Below, one piece after another: positions 43,437 through 51,569 of a DNA stretch of 64,000 nt. Source of the DNA: Acidobacteriaceae bacterium (GTDB taxonomy: Bacteria > Acidobacteriota > Terriglobia > Terriglobales > Acidobacteriaceae); the NCBI GenBank assembly GCA_003134655.1, contig PLBY01000077.1:95516-159515 (forward strand), read 5' to 3'. Positions within the stretch are counted from its first letter, which is position 1. Each line of letters opens with the position of its first letter. The translations under genes were made by a program, and so were the position numbers. The notes beneath the pieces were generated by a model. It saw nothing but the letters and a program-made list of their open reading frames with translations. It was not told the origin of the DNA and did not search any database.

Positions 43437-45011
43437 CTAAGCGCTCACCTGTGATTCCGGCACCGCAGCCTTCTCAAACAGTACCTCACCCTCGGGATGC
43501 CGCGGCCGCTCCTTGCGTCCGAACACAGCCTCGACCACGAGCTTGAAAATGGTGTGCCGGTTCTCCGCCACTACTTTCAGCCACGCCAGTTTCCCCAGCA
43601 TCGGGAAGTAGATCCCGCGGAAACAGATCCGCGCCAGGAAAATGTTGACGCGATACCCCAGCGGCTGGTCGTCCAACGAATCGACTGCCTGCGCCACCGC
43701 TTCGGGGCTGTAGGCGTGCGCCCATCCGTATTTCACTTCCGCGTGCGCCTCTTCAATGCTCATCTTCAATGGCGTATGCGCCATGGCGAAGGGAATAAAC
43801 TCCTGCCAGTGCTTCACGCGCGTCAGCCGCCCCGCAGCTTCCAGCCGCTTGTAAAGCGGTGTCGCCGGCAACGGCGTCAGCAGCCCAAAAATGGGCAATC
43901 CCGGCGGCCATGTTCGCACCTGCGCCAGTGTGCGCTCGGCCACGCCAGTCGTGTCATTGTCCATGCCAAAAATAAACGACGTAATCGCGTACACGTTGCG
44001 TTTCGCCAACCGCTCCAGCACTTCGGCATACTCCCCGGGCTTGTTGAATCCTTTGTTCACGTCTTTCAGGTTCGCCGGATCGATCGATTCCATGCCGATG
44101 AATACCCACTTGCCCCCTGACGCCGCGATCAAATCGATCAGTTCCTCATCGCGCAACAGGTTCGCGCTGATCTGCGCCACCCAATGCACCTGCGCCCCGG
44201 CGGCAATAATGTCGCGCAGCAGCGACTTGGTGCGCTTCACGTTGATGGCAAAATTGTCATCGATGAAGAACACCGCCATCTGTCCCTTTTCTCTGCGCGC
44301 GCGCGCCTTCAGCAGCAGAAGTTCGTTGACGACGCTCTCGTTGGTGCGGAAACGAATCGAGTCGCCGAAGAATCCGGTCACCGTGCAGAACTCGCAGCCA
44401 TAGGGACATCCTCTCCCCGACTCGACGGGGATAATGCGAAACGTTCCCCAGCCTTCGCCGATCTTCTGCAGCATTGCCTTCGCGGCCTTGGGCACCAGGT
44501 TGAATTGCTCAAGATCGATCGACTGCCACGGAATCACGGGATATTGCTTCAAAGACGGTTTGCGTTCTTTGCCCGTCTCATCGACTGGCGTATAGATTTC
44601 TTTCAGCTCGCCGCGCACTGCGTCGTTCACGATCTGCGGCCAGGTTTCATCGGCCTCGCCCAGAGCGACAGCATCCGCGTGACGCGGCCCGCCATCGCGC
44701 CCCAGTGCTTCGTCGGCCAACTCGGTGACGTGCGGCCCGCCCATCACCACTTTCACGCCGGTGGCTCGAATCGCGTCGGCGATGCGGTAGGCCTTCGCGA
44801 TCATTCGCGTCATCGCCCCGATGCCGACTAAATCGATCTTTTCGTCGCGGACATATTGCGCAATTTGTGCCTCGTCCATGGGCTTGGCGTTGCCGTCAAT
44901 CAGCAGCACCTCATGTCCCGGCGGAGTCAGCGACTGGAGCAGAAACATCCAGAGGTGTGGCATAAAATTGCGAGTTACACCATTGTCGGGGTTATACAAA
45001 AGAATTCTCAT
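43437..45011 (-). CDS. B12-binding domain radical SAM protein
   Basis: The ATG at 45011 follows GGAG and gives 524 residues. An N-terminal cobalamin-binding Rossmann domain (MRILLYNPDNGVTRNF, VGIGAMTRM, VKVVMGGPHVTELAD; no DxHxxG motif) is followed by a radical SAM core with C202-x3-C206-x2-C209 (CPYGCEFC), SRGRFR-like IRFRTNESVV, and FFIDDNFAIN. The C-terminus of about 120 residues has a membrane-associated look (NIFLARICFRGIYFPML). The family includes hopanoid and bacteriochlorophyll methylases as well as many unknowns; I cannot assign the substrate. A perfect palindrome 24 bases upstream suggests repression of this gene. Confidence 0.85.
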   Translation of the reverse strand: MRILLYNPDNGVTRNFMPHLWMFLLQSLTPPGHEVLLIDGNAKPMDEAQIAQYVRDEKIDLVGIGAMTRMIAKAYRIADAIRATGVKVVMGGPHVTELADEALGRDGGPRHADAVALGEADETWPQIVNDAVRGELKEIYTPVDETGKERKPSLKQYPVIPWQSIDLEQFNLVPKAAKAMLQKIGEGWGTFRIIPVESGRGCPYGCEFCTVTGFFGDSIRFRTNESVVNELLLLKARARREKGQMAVFFIDDNFAINVKRTKSLLRDIIAAGAQVHWVAQISANLLRDEELIDLIAASGGKWVFIGMESIDPANLKDVNKGFNKPGEYAEVLERLAKRNVYAITSFIFGMDNDTTGVAERTLAQVRTWPPGLPIFGLLTPLPATPLYKRLEAAGRLTRVKHWQEFIPFAMAHTPLKMSIEEAHAEVKYGWAHAYSPEAVAQAVDSLDDQPLGYRVNIFLARICFRGIYFPMLGKLAWLKVVAENRHTIFKLVVEAVFGRKERPRHPEGEVLFEKAAVPESQVSA

Positions 45012-45034
45012 GACAGCTCCCTTCGACGAGCAAC

Positions 45035-45052
45035 GTACGTTACGGAACGTAC
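45035..45052. promoter_or_regulatory. operator-like palindrome upstream of the radical SAM gene
   Basis: GTACGTT-ACGG-AACGTAC is a perfect dyad with 7-base arms and a 4-base centre, starting 24 bases before the start codon. The shape and sequence fit a TetR-family operator. An AACGT half copy lies just to the right (45053-45058). No TetR gene is within the window. Confidence 0.5.
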
Positions 45053-45312
45053 AAACGTGCTTCACCGCACGGAAGCGTCACGAGCGATGCCAAGAATTGG
45101 CAGATCTACTTATGTTTCATGATTAGATTGGATGGGATATAGAACCCAAGAAATTGTACACCCTGCAGGCAAGTATTCCAGGAAAGTTCACTTCACCCAT
45201 GCCGCCCGCCCCAAGGATGCGACGATCTCGTATAGCCCGAGTCTTCCTCCTGTAGCAAGCCCCATCTTTCCGTGGGATCATACGTCTGATCTTTGGATTT
45301 ACGGGATTCCCG
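45053..45312. other. intergenic region between the radical SAM gene and recQ
   Basis: About 260 bases with no supportable gene; an open plus-strand frame from 45132 runs antisense into recQ and shows no domain. The promoter of the radical SAM gene presumably lies at the left end. Nothing else is recognised. Confidence 0.4.
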
Positions 45313-47196
45313 CTACGCGGGAATTTCAGCCCTATTCTGGCTCTTTTTCCGGCGCAGGCAAGCCAAGACTAGGCGTATTTCGTCGTACGTTATTTCTGGT
45401 GGCAACGCTTCTTTCAGCGGCTTCAGGCGTTCCAGGTTGTCCAGACCCATTTTCGCGCAAGCCGCCTCGATCACGGCCACCTTGTTGCGGTCGATCCACT
45501 CTGGGCGAAATTCCAGCTCGCCTTTCTCGACCAGATTGGCGACCGCGTTTACCACCGTCGAGATCTGACGCCCGCGGATCTGGGCAATCTCCTCGAAGGT
45601 TTTGCCCGCCGTAAGGAGTTGCAAGGTTTCCAGCGCTGGAGCCGTCTTCATTGCCAGAGGCACCGAAGCGCGCGCGCCTTCGCGATACTGTCGCAGCGCG
45701 GAGAGAATCCCTTGCCCGTACAGATCCGCTTTCCGCTCGCCGATTCCTGTGATGTTCAATAATTCCGCAACTGAGTTCGGCTTCGATCGACAGATCTCAT
45801 CCAGCGAAGTATCGTGCAGCACCACATACGCGGGCGTTCCCTTTTCTTTGGCGGTCGTCCGGCGCCACTCGCGCAGATACTCACGCAATCCCTGATCCGC
45901 GTCGGCCACTGAGTTCGCACTAACTCCTGCGCTCGAAACGGCGCGGCGCACGACTGCGGGGGTCATGGGTTCGGTCAACCATGGGGGTGCGGCGCCGCAG
46001 ACATCGCAGCCTCCACATGACGTCCACTTCGGAGTCTCGCCAAAGTGCGTGCAGATCTGGCGGTGACGGCATTTCCCCGACTCGGCAAATGCGCGGATCG
46101 TCCGATATCGATCCCAGGCGCGGTCGCGCTCTGCGGCGTCCAGGATCTGATTGGCAAAGTATCCGAGCAGCCCGGCGTCCTGCTTGCGCCACAACAGAAT
46201 GCAGTCGGCAGGCTTGCCATCACGGCCCGCGCGGCCTGCCTCCTGATAAAACTGCTCCACCGACTTCGGCAGCGCGAGATGGATGACAGCGCGCACGGTC
46301 GCCTTGTTGATTCCCAGGCCGAAGGCAATCGTGCCAACGAGCACGCGCACTTCATCTGACATCCAGCGCTCCTGATTGCGACGGCGGTCGGCGCTATCCA
46401 TCTTTGCGTGATAACCAACTGCGGCGATTCCCTGGTCCTCCAGAAAGTCCACGGTCTCTTCCACCTTGCTGATGGTGGGCGAATAGACGATTACGTTTCC
46501 CTCGTCATAACGTCGCAACGCCGTCACTAGCAGGGCGGTGTGCTCGACGCTGTCGCACTGCCGCACCAGATAGCGCAGGTTTGGGCGATGGAAACTGGCA
46601 ATGTACTTATCGGGACTGCGCAGCTCGAGTTGGTTGAGAATGTCGTGCCGCACGTGGCGCGTCGCGCTTGCCGTAAACGCCGCGATGGGACGATCCGGGA
46701 ACTTTCCGCGCAGGCTGCTCAGCTGCCGGTACTCCGGACGGAATTCGTGTCCCCACTCGGAAATGCAGTGTGCCTCATCGATTGCGAAGAATGAAATCGG
46801 CACCTGCTGCAGCCAACTGAGCGTGTCCGCCCGCTGCAACCGCTCGGGCGAAAGATACAGCAACCGGAAAGCTCCCTCGCGCGCCTGCCGCATCACGCGG
46901 GTTTGCTCTTCGTTACTGACGGAACTGTTGAGAACCGCAGCGGGAATCCCCATCTGCGCCAGCTGCGCCGCTTGATCCTGCATGAGTGCGATCAGCGGAG
47001 AGATGACCACCGTTGTGCGGTCCGACACGACTGCGGGTAACTGGTAGCAAAGAGACTTGCCTCCTCCGGTAGGCATCACGACGCAGGTGTCGTGTCCAGC
47101 GAGCAGGCTGCGCACGATGCGTTCCTGCAAGGGCCGAAACGAACTGTATCCCCAATAGCGACGCAACGGGGTTAGCAGGTCGGCTTCTGGGATCAT
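45313..47196 (-). CDS. recQ: ATP-dependent DNA helicase RecQ
   Basis: From the ATG at 47196 the 627-residue protein has helicase motif I (TGGGKSLCYQLPA), the DEAH box in FFAIDEAHCISEWGHEFRPEY, motif VI (QEAGRAGRDG), the RecQ zinc site (CRHRQICTHFGE, CGGCDVCG), an HRDC domain (YVVLHDTSLDEICRSKP) and a C-terminal helix-turn-helix region (KTFEEIAQIRGRQISTVVNAV) seen in longer RecQ proteins. It unwinds recombination and fork structures. A further in-frame upstream extension to 47295 has no similarity. The plus-strand shadow frames here are not genes. Confidence 0.95.
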   Translation of the reverse strand: MIPEADLLTPLRRYWGYSSFRPLQERIVRSLLAGHDTCVVMPTGGGKSLCYQLPAVVSDRTTVVISPLIALMQDQAAQLAQMGIPAAVLNSSVSNEEQTRVMRQAREGAFRLLYLSPERLQRADTLSWLQQVPISFFAIDEAHCISEWGHEFRPEYRQLSSLRGKFPDRPIAAFTASATRHVRHDILNQLELRSPDKYIASFHRPNLRYLVRQCDSVEHTALLVTALRRYDEGNVIVYSPTISKVEETVDFLEDQGIAAVGYHAKMDSADRRRNQERWMSDEVRVLVGTIAFGLGINKATVRAVIHLALPKSVEQFYQEAGRAGRDGKPADCILLWRKQDAGLLGYFANQILDAAERDRAWDRYRTIRAFAESGKCRHRQICTHFGETPKWTSCGGCDVCGAAPPWLTEPMTPAVVRRAVSSAGVSANSVADADQGLREYLREWRRTTAKEKGTPAYVVLHDTSLDEICRSKPNSVAELLNITGIGERKADLYGQGILSALRQYREGARASVPLAMKTAPALETLQLLTAGKTFEEIAQIRGRQISTVVNAVANLVEKGELEFRPEWIDRNKVAVIEAACAKMGLDNLERLKPLKEALPPEITYDEIRLVLACLRRKKSQNRAEIPA

Positions 47197-47291
47197 GCAG
47201 TCAGTATAGGGGGTGTGGGAAGGAGTAGATTTGCACCGCAACGGTTTTTGGCGCGGCGCTCCCAAACCGGAACAACTCCCTTCATTGCTCG

Positions 47292-48305
47292 TCATTCCGA
47301 GAAGCGCAGCGACGAGGAACCTGTTTTCGCCGGCAGTGGCGCTGGTGCGTCATCACCGCGAATAGCCGACCTCGGATAGAGCTGGTCGAACGCAATCCAA
47401 ACCACCGCAATCACCGCGAAGCAGAGAACGCTGCCTTCAGGTCCGACGGACCCTCCGCTGAGCCAGTCCGGACCGCGGTGTGACGAACTCAGCAGATGAC
47501 CGGGCCAAACCGATCCGCTGTCGGGGACGGAGTAGAAAAAGGTCTCTCCCCAATCCCAAGCCGCGTGAAAGCCCACGGCAAACCAAAGAGTGCCCGTGCG
47601 ACGCAGGGTCAGACAGAAAAAGAAGCCGATCAGTGCAGCAGCCAGAAGGCCTCGCCATTGCTCACCGCCGTTTCGCAAGTGAATTAGTCCGAAGGCACAC
47701 GACAGGACCAATGCCGCAGGCCAGAAGCCGATCCCGCGCGTCAGCGTGAATTGCGTATAGCCGCGCACCAGAAATTCTTCGAACAGTCCGACCAGCAGAA
47801 ACATCACTGCCCAGAAGGCTGCGAATCTCGCCAGGCGAACGCCATGCAGCACAAGATGACCGAACGAGAACGCATGCAGTCCGTAGAGCGCGCCCATCAG
47901 TAAACTGATTCCAGCAAATCCCCACAACGTACCAATCCAGAACAACCGCCCGAAGGCTTGCTTTCCCGGCAGTCCATACGCTCTCCACGGACGGCGCTCA
48001 ACTCCCATCAGTACCAACGCTGGAATTACGGCCGCGACAAGAGTGTAAAACTCCTCCAGCATCATGGACCACAAGCCGCTCGGGCCGAGGTTCCGCGACC
48101 ATGCCAATTCCACCGCCAGTTTCTGCAGCGGCAGGAACACGGCCAGATAGAAAGTAATTCCCCAACCTGCGCGCAGTCCCTCCGGGCCCAGAAACAAAGT
48201 GCGAGCGTACGACGGCTGGTGTACCACGGCAAACTCAGGACCTGACGGCGAAGTCGCTGGAACGGCCGGCGGACCGCTGTTTGTTTTGACTTCAAGCTCA
48301 CTCAT
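47292..48305 (-). CDS. CPBP-family intramembrane protease (Abi/Rce1-like)
   Basis: The ATG at 48305 gives 337 residues with about eight membrane helices and the CPBP motifs: motif 1 glutamates in LFEEFLVRGY, motif 2 in FGLIHLRN and the motif 3 histidine in GFHAAWDWGE. These are membrane-embedded glutamic-type or metal-dependent proteases whose bacterial roles range from bacteriocin immunity to unknown. The in-frame sequence upstream to 49412 is antisense to the next gene and is not part of it. It is divergent from the 48360 gene with 54 bases between. Confidence 0.88.
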   Translation of the reverse strand: MSELEVKTNSGPPAVPATSPSGPEFAVVHQPSYARTLFLGPEGLRAGWGITFYLAVFLPLQKLAVELAWSRNLGPSGLWSMMLEEFYTLVAAVIPALVLMGVERRPWRAYGLPGKQAFGRLFWIGTLWGFAGISLLMGALYGLHAFSFGHLVLHGVRLARFAAFWAVMFLLVGLFEEFLVRGYTQFTLTRGIGFWPAALVLSCAFGLIHLRNGGEQWRGLLAAALIGFFFCLTLRRTGTLWFAVGFHAAWDWGETFFYSVPDSGSVWPGHLLSSSHRGPDWLSGGSVGPEGSVLCFAVIAVVWIAFDQLYPRSAIRGDDAPAPLPAKTGSSSLRFSE

Positions 48306-48359
48306 TGCGGAACTTTCCCCAAACCGCCTCCGACATGGTAAAACACTCGGCTCGACCTT

Positions 48360-49592
48360 ATGCGTCCATATTTCACACGCGAGCGCTTCGGACGGCCCCA
48401 GTTTCTCTCCGGACTGCTGCTGCTGTGCTTTCTGGCGCAAGCCGTCTGGCTGGCACGCGCCGAGTTGCGTACGGCTCACGATCCTGACGGTCAGGAAGCG
48501 GTCCGCATTGGCGAAGGGTGGAAGCAGTGGCATGGACACGGGACTGCCGCGGCTCCGCTGCTCGACGCGGCTGTGACTGACCGAGACCCGTTCCGCGCCG
48601 ACGACAGCGGCTTTGATACTGAGCATTCGCCCCTGCTTTACGTTGTTTCGGCCGCTCCGCTGCTGGCTTGGCCGCGGGACTTCGCGGCCGACTCCGCAGC
48701 GTACTGGCGCTGGCTTCCGCGGATTCCGTTCCTCGCCTGCGGACTGTTCCTGGGCGCGTCGCTGTGGTATGTGGCGCGTCGTCTCTGCGGGAATACGGGA
48801 GGCTTTGTCGCACTCACCTTCTACTGTTTTTCGCCATCGATGATTCAGGCAAGCGCGGTCTGGCATACCGAACCGGAGATTGTTGCAGCCTGGGGAGCAT
48901 TTGGCACCATCTTTACTGCCATAGCAGTCGCGCATACGCTTTATGCCCCTCGTGAAGTAGTGCTGTGGAACTGGCGCCGCATTGTGCTGCTGGGCATTTC
49001 GCTCGCGATTGCCGTGGGATCGCAGTTCTCGCTGATCGTGCTGGTTCCGATGGCGCTGGGATTTCTTCTTTATGTCGCTCCGGTGCGAAGGCAGGCTGGA
49101 TTCGTGATCTGGATCGCGGCGTTCGTTGTGGGATTTGTGCTGCTGTTCGCGATGTACTTCTTTCATGCGCATGCATTCGCAGAGAGCATGCGACACGCCG
49201 AGTTCTGGGGAGCGACATGGCGCGGGTTCACCGTGCTTGGTGTATACAAGCAGGTCGCGGTGCGAATTGGTCGCGCGTGTCCCGCGCTGGCGCTGGGCCT
49301 TCCGGTCGCAATGATGACTTACGCTGCGTGGCCGCGCACGCGCTACTTTGGCAACACTGCGCCGCTGCTGGTCGCGGTGCTGTTCCTCGGTCTGGGGATG
49401 GCGCATCCGCACCTGGCGGGCGCGGGCTTTCTACTGGCAGCCGTACCGTTCCTGTTCATCTTCGTCTCGGGAGTGCTGGCTGACCTGCTCGAGACGAGTT
49501 ATCGTCCCTTGGTGATGGCGTGCGTTGTGGGGATGATGGCCGCTTATGTGGTCTGGAGCGTGGTGAACCTGGCGCAGGTGCCGCAGGGATGA
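48360..49592 (+). CDS. polytopic membrane protein, possibly a GT-C fold glycosyltransferase
   Basis: The 410-residue protein contains roughly nine to ten membrane helices. The first loop after helix 1 is long and carries acidic residues (TAHDPDGQEAVRIGEGW, DAAVTDRDPFRADD) as in ArnT/PMT-type glycosyltransferases, where they bind the lipid-linked donor. The usual DE or ED motif is not distinct, so the assignment is tentative. It is divergent from the CPBP protease gene and 67 bases upstream of folK. Confidence 0.7.
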   Translation: MRPYFTRERFGRPQFLSGLLLLCFLAQAVWLARAELRTAHDPDGQEAVRIGEGWKQWHGHGTAAAPLLDAAVTDRDPFRADDSGFDTEHSPLLYVVSAAPLLAWPRDFAADSAAYWRWLPRIPFLACGLFLGASLWYVARRLCGNTGGFVALTFYCFSPSMIQASAVWHTEPEIVAAWGAFGTIFTAIAVAHTLYAPREVVLWNWRRIVLLGISLAIAVGSQFSLIVLVPMALGFLLYVAPVRRQAGFVIWIAAFVVGFVLLFAMYFFHAHAFAESMRHAEFWGATWRGFTVLGVYKQVAVRIGRACPALALGLPVAMMTYAAWPRTRYFGNTAPLLVAVLFLGLGMAHPHLAGAGFLLAAVPFLFIFVSGVLADLLETSYRPLVMACVVGMMAAYVVWSVVNLAQVPQG

Positions 49593-49600
49593 GCGGGGAC

Positions 49601-49625
49601 TTTTTGGTGGCGCAAATTGCGCTCC
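49601..49625. repeat. degenerate copy of the TTTTGGGTGGCGCAG hairpin repeat
   Basis: TTTTTGGTGGCGCAAATTGC GCTCC shows the same start and a shortened hairpin (GCGCAAATTGCGC). It fills the gap before folK. Confidence 0.5.
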
Positions 49626-49659
49626 GGAATTCCGCAGCGTACAACTGAACTGCACGCGA

Positions 49660-50148
49660 ATGCCGCACCTCGTCTATCTTTCGCTCGGATCGAACCTCGG
49701 AGATCGCGAAGCGCACTTGCACGAAGCCATCACTCGCCTGGGGGCGAGCGGCCATATCGTCTCGGTGTCTTCGCTCTACGAGACCGAGCCAGTCGAGGTC
49801 ACCGATCAGGCGTGGTTCTTAAACTGCGCAGTCGCTCTCAAAACGGCGGCGTCTCCCGAGGAACTGATGGCGGCCATTCTCCGCATCGAGCAACAGATGG
49901 GCCGGAAGCGCATCCAGAGAAAAGGCCCCCGCATCATCGACATCGACATTCTGCTTTTCGACGATGCCATCCTCGATTCGCCCGCGTTGACCATTCCTCA
50001 TCCCGCGATGCTTGGTCGCCGTTTCGTGCTGCAGCCTTTAGCAGAAATCGCGCCCGAGGTCCGGCACCCGGTGCGGAAAAGAACAATCCAGGAATTGCTC
50101 GACGCGTTGCCGGCGGGACAAACTGTACGGCGATATCAAAACAACTAG
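49660..50148 (+). CDS. folK: 2-amino-4-hydroxy-6-hydroxymethyldihydropteridine pyrophosphokinase
   Basis: The 162-residue protein has the HPPK hallmarks: LSLGSNLGDREAHL, SSLYETEPVEV, the metal-binding RIIDIDILLF and IPHPAMLGRRFVLQPL. It transfers pyrophosphate from ATP to the pterin alcohol in folate synthesis. No folP or folB is adjacent. The stop is followed by an inverted repeat. Confidence 0.95.
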   Translation: MPHLVYLSLGSNLGDREAHLHEAITRLGASGHIVSVSSLYETEPVEVTDQAWFLNCAVALKTAASPEELMAAILRIEQQMGRKRIQRKGPRIIDIDILLFDDAILDSPALTIPHPAMLGRRFVLQPLAEIAPEVRHPVRKRTIQELLDALPAGQTVRRYQNN

Positions 50149-50156
50149 CCATGGAT

Positions 50157-50236
50157 CCCACGGATTGTCACAGATCAAGCAGAAAGAAGATCAAGCAGAA
50201 GAATTCAGAACCGTGGAGATCCGTGAAAATCCGTGG
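50157..50236. repeat. inverted repeat element with CCACGGATT/AATCCGTGG arms
   Basis: CCCACGGATTGTCACAGATC at the left pairs with ATCCGTGAAAATCCGTGG at the right. Between them AGATCAAGCAGAA is repeated twice. The element fills the gap between convergent folK and the cysteine-rich protein gene; its right arm ends 10 bases before that gene's stop codon. Confidence 0.7.
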
Positions 50237-50245
50237 CAAAGATTT

Positions 50246-50902
50246 CTACGGCAGGATGATCCGGCTCCCAGCCTCCGCCGGCGTGACCACCGCAGATTCC
50301 TTCTCCGGAAACTGGGCAAAGAGAAATTCCACAAAAGCCCGCGACTTTGGACGCCCCGACGTCCGCCCGTTCGCCAGTCGCACCAGAAAAACCAGGGCTT
50401 TCAGCACGTCGGAATCCCGCAGACTCGAATATCCAGTGTGCTTTTGCTCCGCCTCCCGATATTCCTTCACCATTGTTTCAATCTCGGATGCAACCCTGCG
50501 CTGCGAGTCGCTGGTCAGCGGTTGCTCATAGTGCAGTCCTGAGTTCACCCGGCGCTCGTAGCTTGTGGACAACATCGCAAGAGCCGCAATCAGATCCTGA
50601 TCGTGCAGGCTCCGGTCGGCACGCGCCGCCTTAGCCAGCGCAAAAGTCAGTCCCATGAGCAGATGTTCCTTCTCATACATGAACTGGTCGGAAAGCTCGA
50701 CTTGCAGAAACAGTCCGGCCGGGTCAATCTGGTCGGCCGAACGCGGCTTCTCGTGCTCGTGCGCCTGCAGAAGGTACGGGCAATCGCTGGGACAATCGAG
50801 CGTCACTTCGCGCTGTTCACCACAACACTGCGGGCAAATACGCCCGTGAACAGCGGGGCAAAAGCGCTTCTCCTTGCGGATTTCACAAATCGCACAACTC
50901 AA
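50246..50902 (-). CDS. cysteine-rich conserved protein with N-terminal zinc-binding cluster, unknown function
   Basis: The only usable start is a TTG at 50902, supported by GGAGGAG seven bases upstream. The 218-residue protein begins with a dense set of cysteines (CAICEIRKEKRFCP, ICPQCCGEQRE, CPSDCPYL, about residues 3-43) that could bind two zinc ions or an iron-sulfur cluster. The remaining alpha-helical part (LLMGLTFALAKAARADRSL, ERRVNSGLHYEQPL) has no motif I know. No signal peptide, so cytosolic. I cannot name the family. Confidence 0.75.
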   Translation of the reverse strand: MSCAICEIRKEKRFCPAVHGRICPQCCGEQREVTLDCPSDCPYLLQAHEHEKPRSADQIDPAGLFLQVELSDQFMYEKEHLLMGLTFALAKAARADRSLHDQDLIAALAMLSTSYERRVNSGLHYEQPLTSDSQRRVASEIETMVKEYREAEQKHTGYSSLRDSDVLKALVFLVRLANGRTSGRPKSRAFVEFLFAQFPEKESAVVTPAEAGSRIILP

Positions 50903-51121
50903 TCGCGGACTCCTCCAGGTAGGACCACTCTTCGCAGGTTACCACGCTGGTACGCATACCAGGCCCGTGCCAGCATCCCGAGACACAGAAAGCCCTGTAG
51001 AAATGGCCTCTCCCGCGTTGGTAAATTAGAAAACCCTTGTAAAATAAGGTGTTTTCCACAGGCCTGCGGGTATAAGATAGGCCCCGCTGGTATTAAACCG
51101 ATTTTTCTGAGGAGGAATTAC

Positions 51122-51415
51122 ATGGCTGTAGGTTTGACAAAAACACAGCTCATTCGGCATCTCGCCGAGAAAACCGAGCTTCCCAACAAAACCGCGGCGG
51201 CGTTTCTGGAGCACCTGGCCGACACCGCTATCAAAGAAACAAAAAAGAACGGCATTTTCGTTGTGCCCGGCCTCGGCCGTCTGGTGAAGGCGCACCGCAA
51301 GGCCCGCGTGGGACGTAACCCGCAGACCGGCGAACCCATCCAGATCAAGGCTAAGACCGTCGTGAAGTTCCGCGTCGCCAAAGCCGCGAAGGACGCGATC
51401 GCCCCCAAGAAGTAG
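51122..51415 (+). CDS. HU/IHF-family DNA-binding protein
   Basis: The ATG at 51122, preceded by GAGGAGGAATTAC, starts a 97-residue protein: dimerisation helices (MAVGLTKTQLIRHLAEK, AAAFLEHLADTAIKETK), the beta-arm segment (GRLVKAHRKARVGRNPQTGEPIQI with the conserved NPQTGEPI tip) and the closing strand/helix (KTVVKFRVAKAAKDAI). It bends DNA and acts as a nucleoid protein. A strong terminator follows at 51438. The longer upstream open frame is antisense to the preceding gene and spurious. Confidence 0.95.
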   Translation: MAVGLTKTQLIRHLAEKTELPNKTAAAFLEHLADTAIKETKKNGIFVVPGLGRLVKAHRKARVGRNPQTGEPIQIKAKTVVKFRVAKAAKDAIAPKK

Positions 51416-51437
51416 TTCCTGTTTGAGTTCAAATTCG

Positions 51438-51467
51438 AAGGCCGGCCTAGGCCGGCCTTTGGTTTTC
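51438..51467 (+). terminator. terminator of the HU-type gene
   Basis: A perfect 22-base palindrome (AAGGCCGGCC-TA-GGCCGGCCTT, 51438-51459) is followed by TGGTTTTC. It lies 22 bases after the stop codon. Confidence 0.85.
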
Positions 51468-51475
51468 TGGAACAC

Positions 51476-51569
51476 AGGTTTCAAAGTTTCAAGGTTTCAA
51501 AGTTTCAAGGTTCCCCCCGCGGCGATTCGGCCGCTGCGAAACCTTGCAACTTTGAAACCTTGAAACCTG
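51476..51569. repeat. TTTCAAAG/TTTCAAGG repeat with inverted arms
   Basis: The left arm (51476-51512) alternates TTTCAAAG and TTTCAAGG; the right arm (51539-51569) is its inverse with TTTGAAACC and CTTGAAACC. A GC-rich centre (CGCGGCGATTCGGCCGC) separates them. The right arm contains the start codon of the following gene. Confidence 0.75.

Noticed and set aside
45132-45614. Plus-strand gene beginning before recQ
   Set aside because: The frame runs antisense into the RecQ C-terminus and its product is proline/arginine-rich without a domain.
51476-51569. CRISPR-like regularity of the TTTCAA repeat
   Set aside because: Octamer alternation has no spacers of constant length and is an inverted-repeat element; no cas genes are present.
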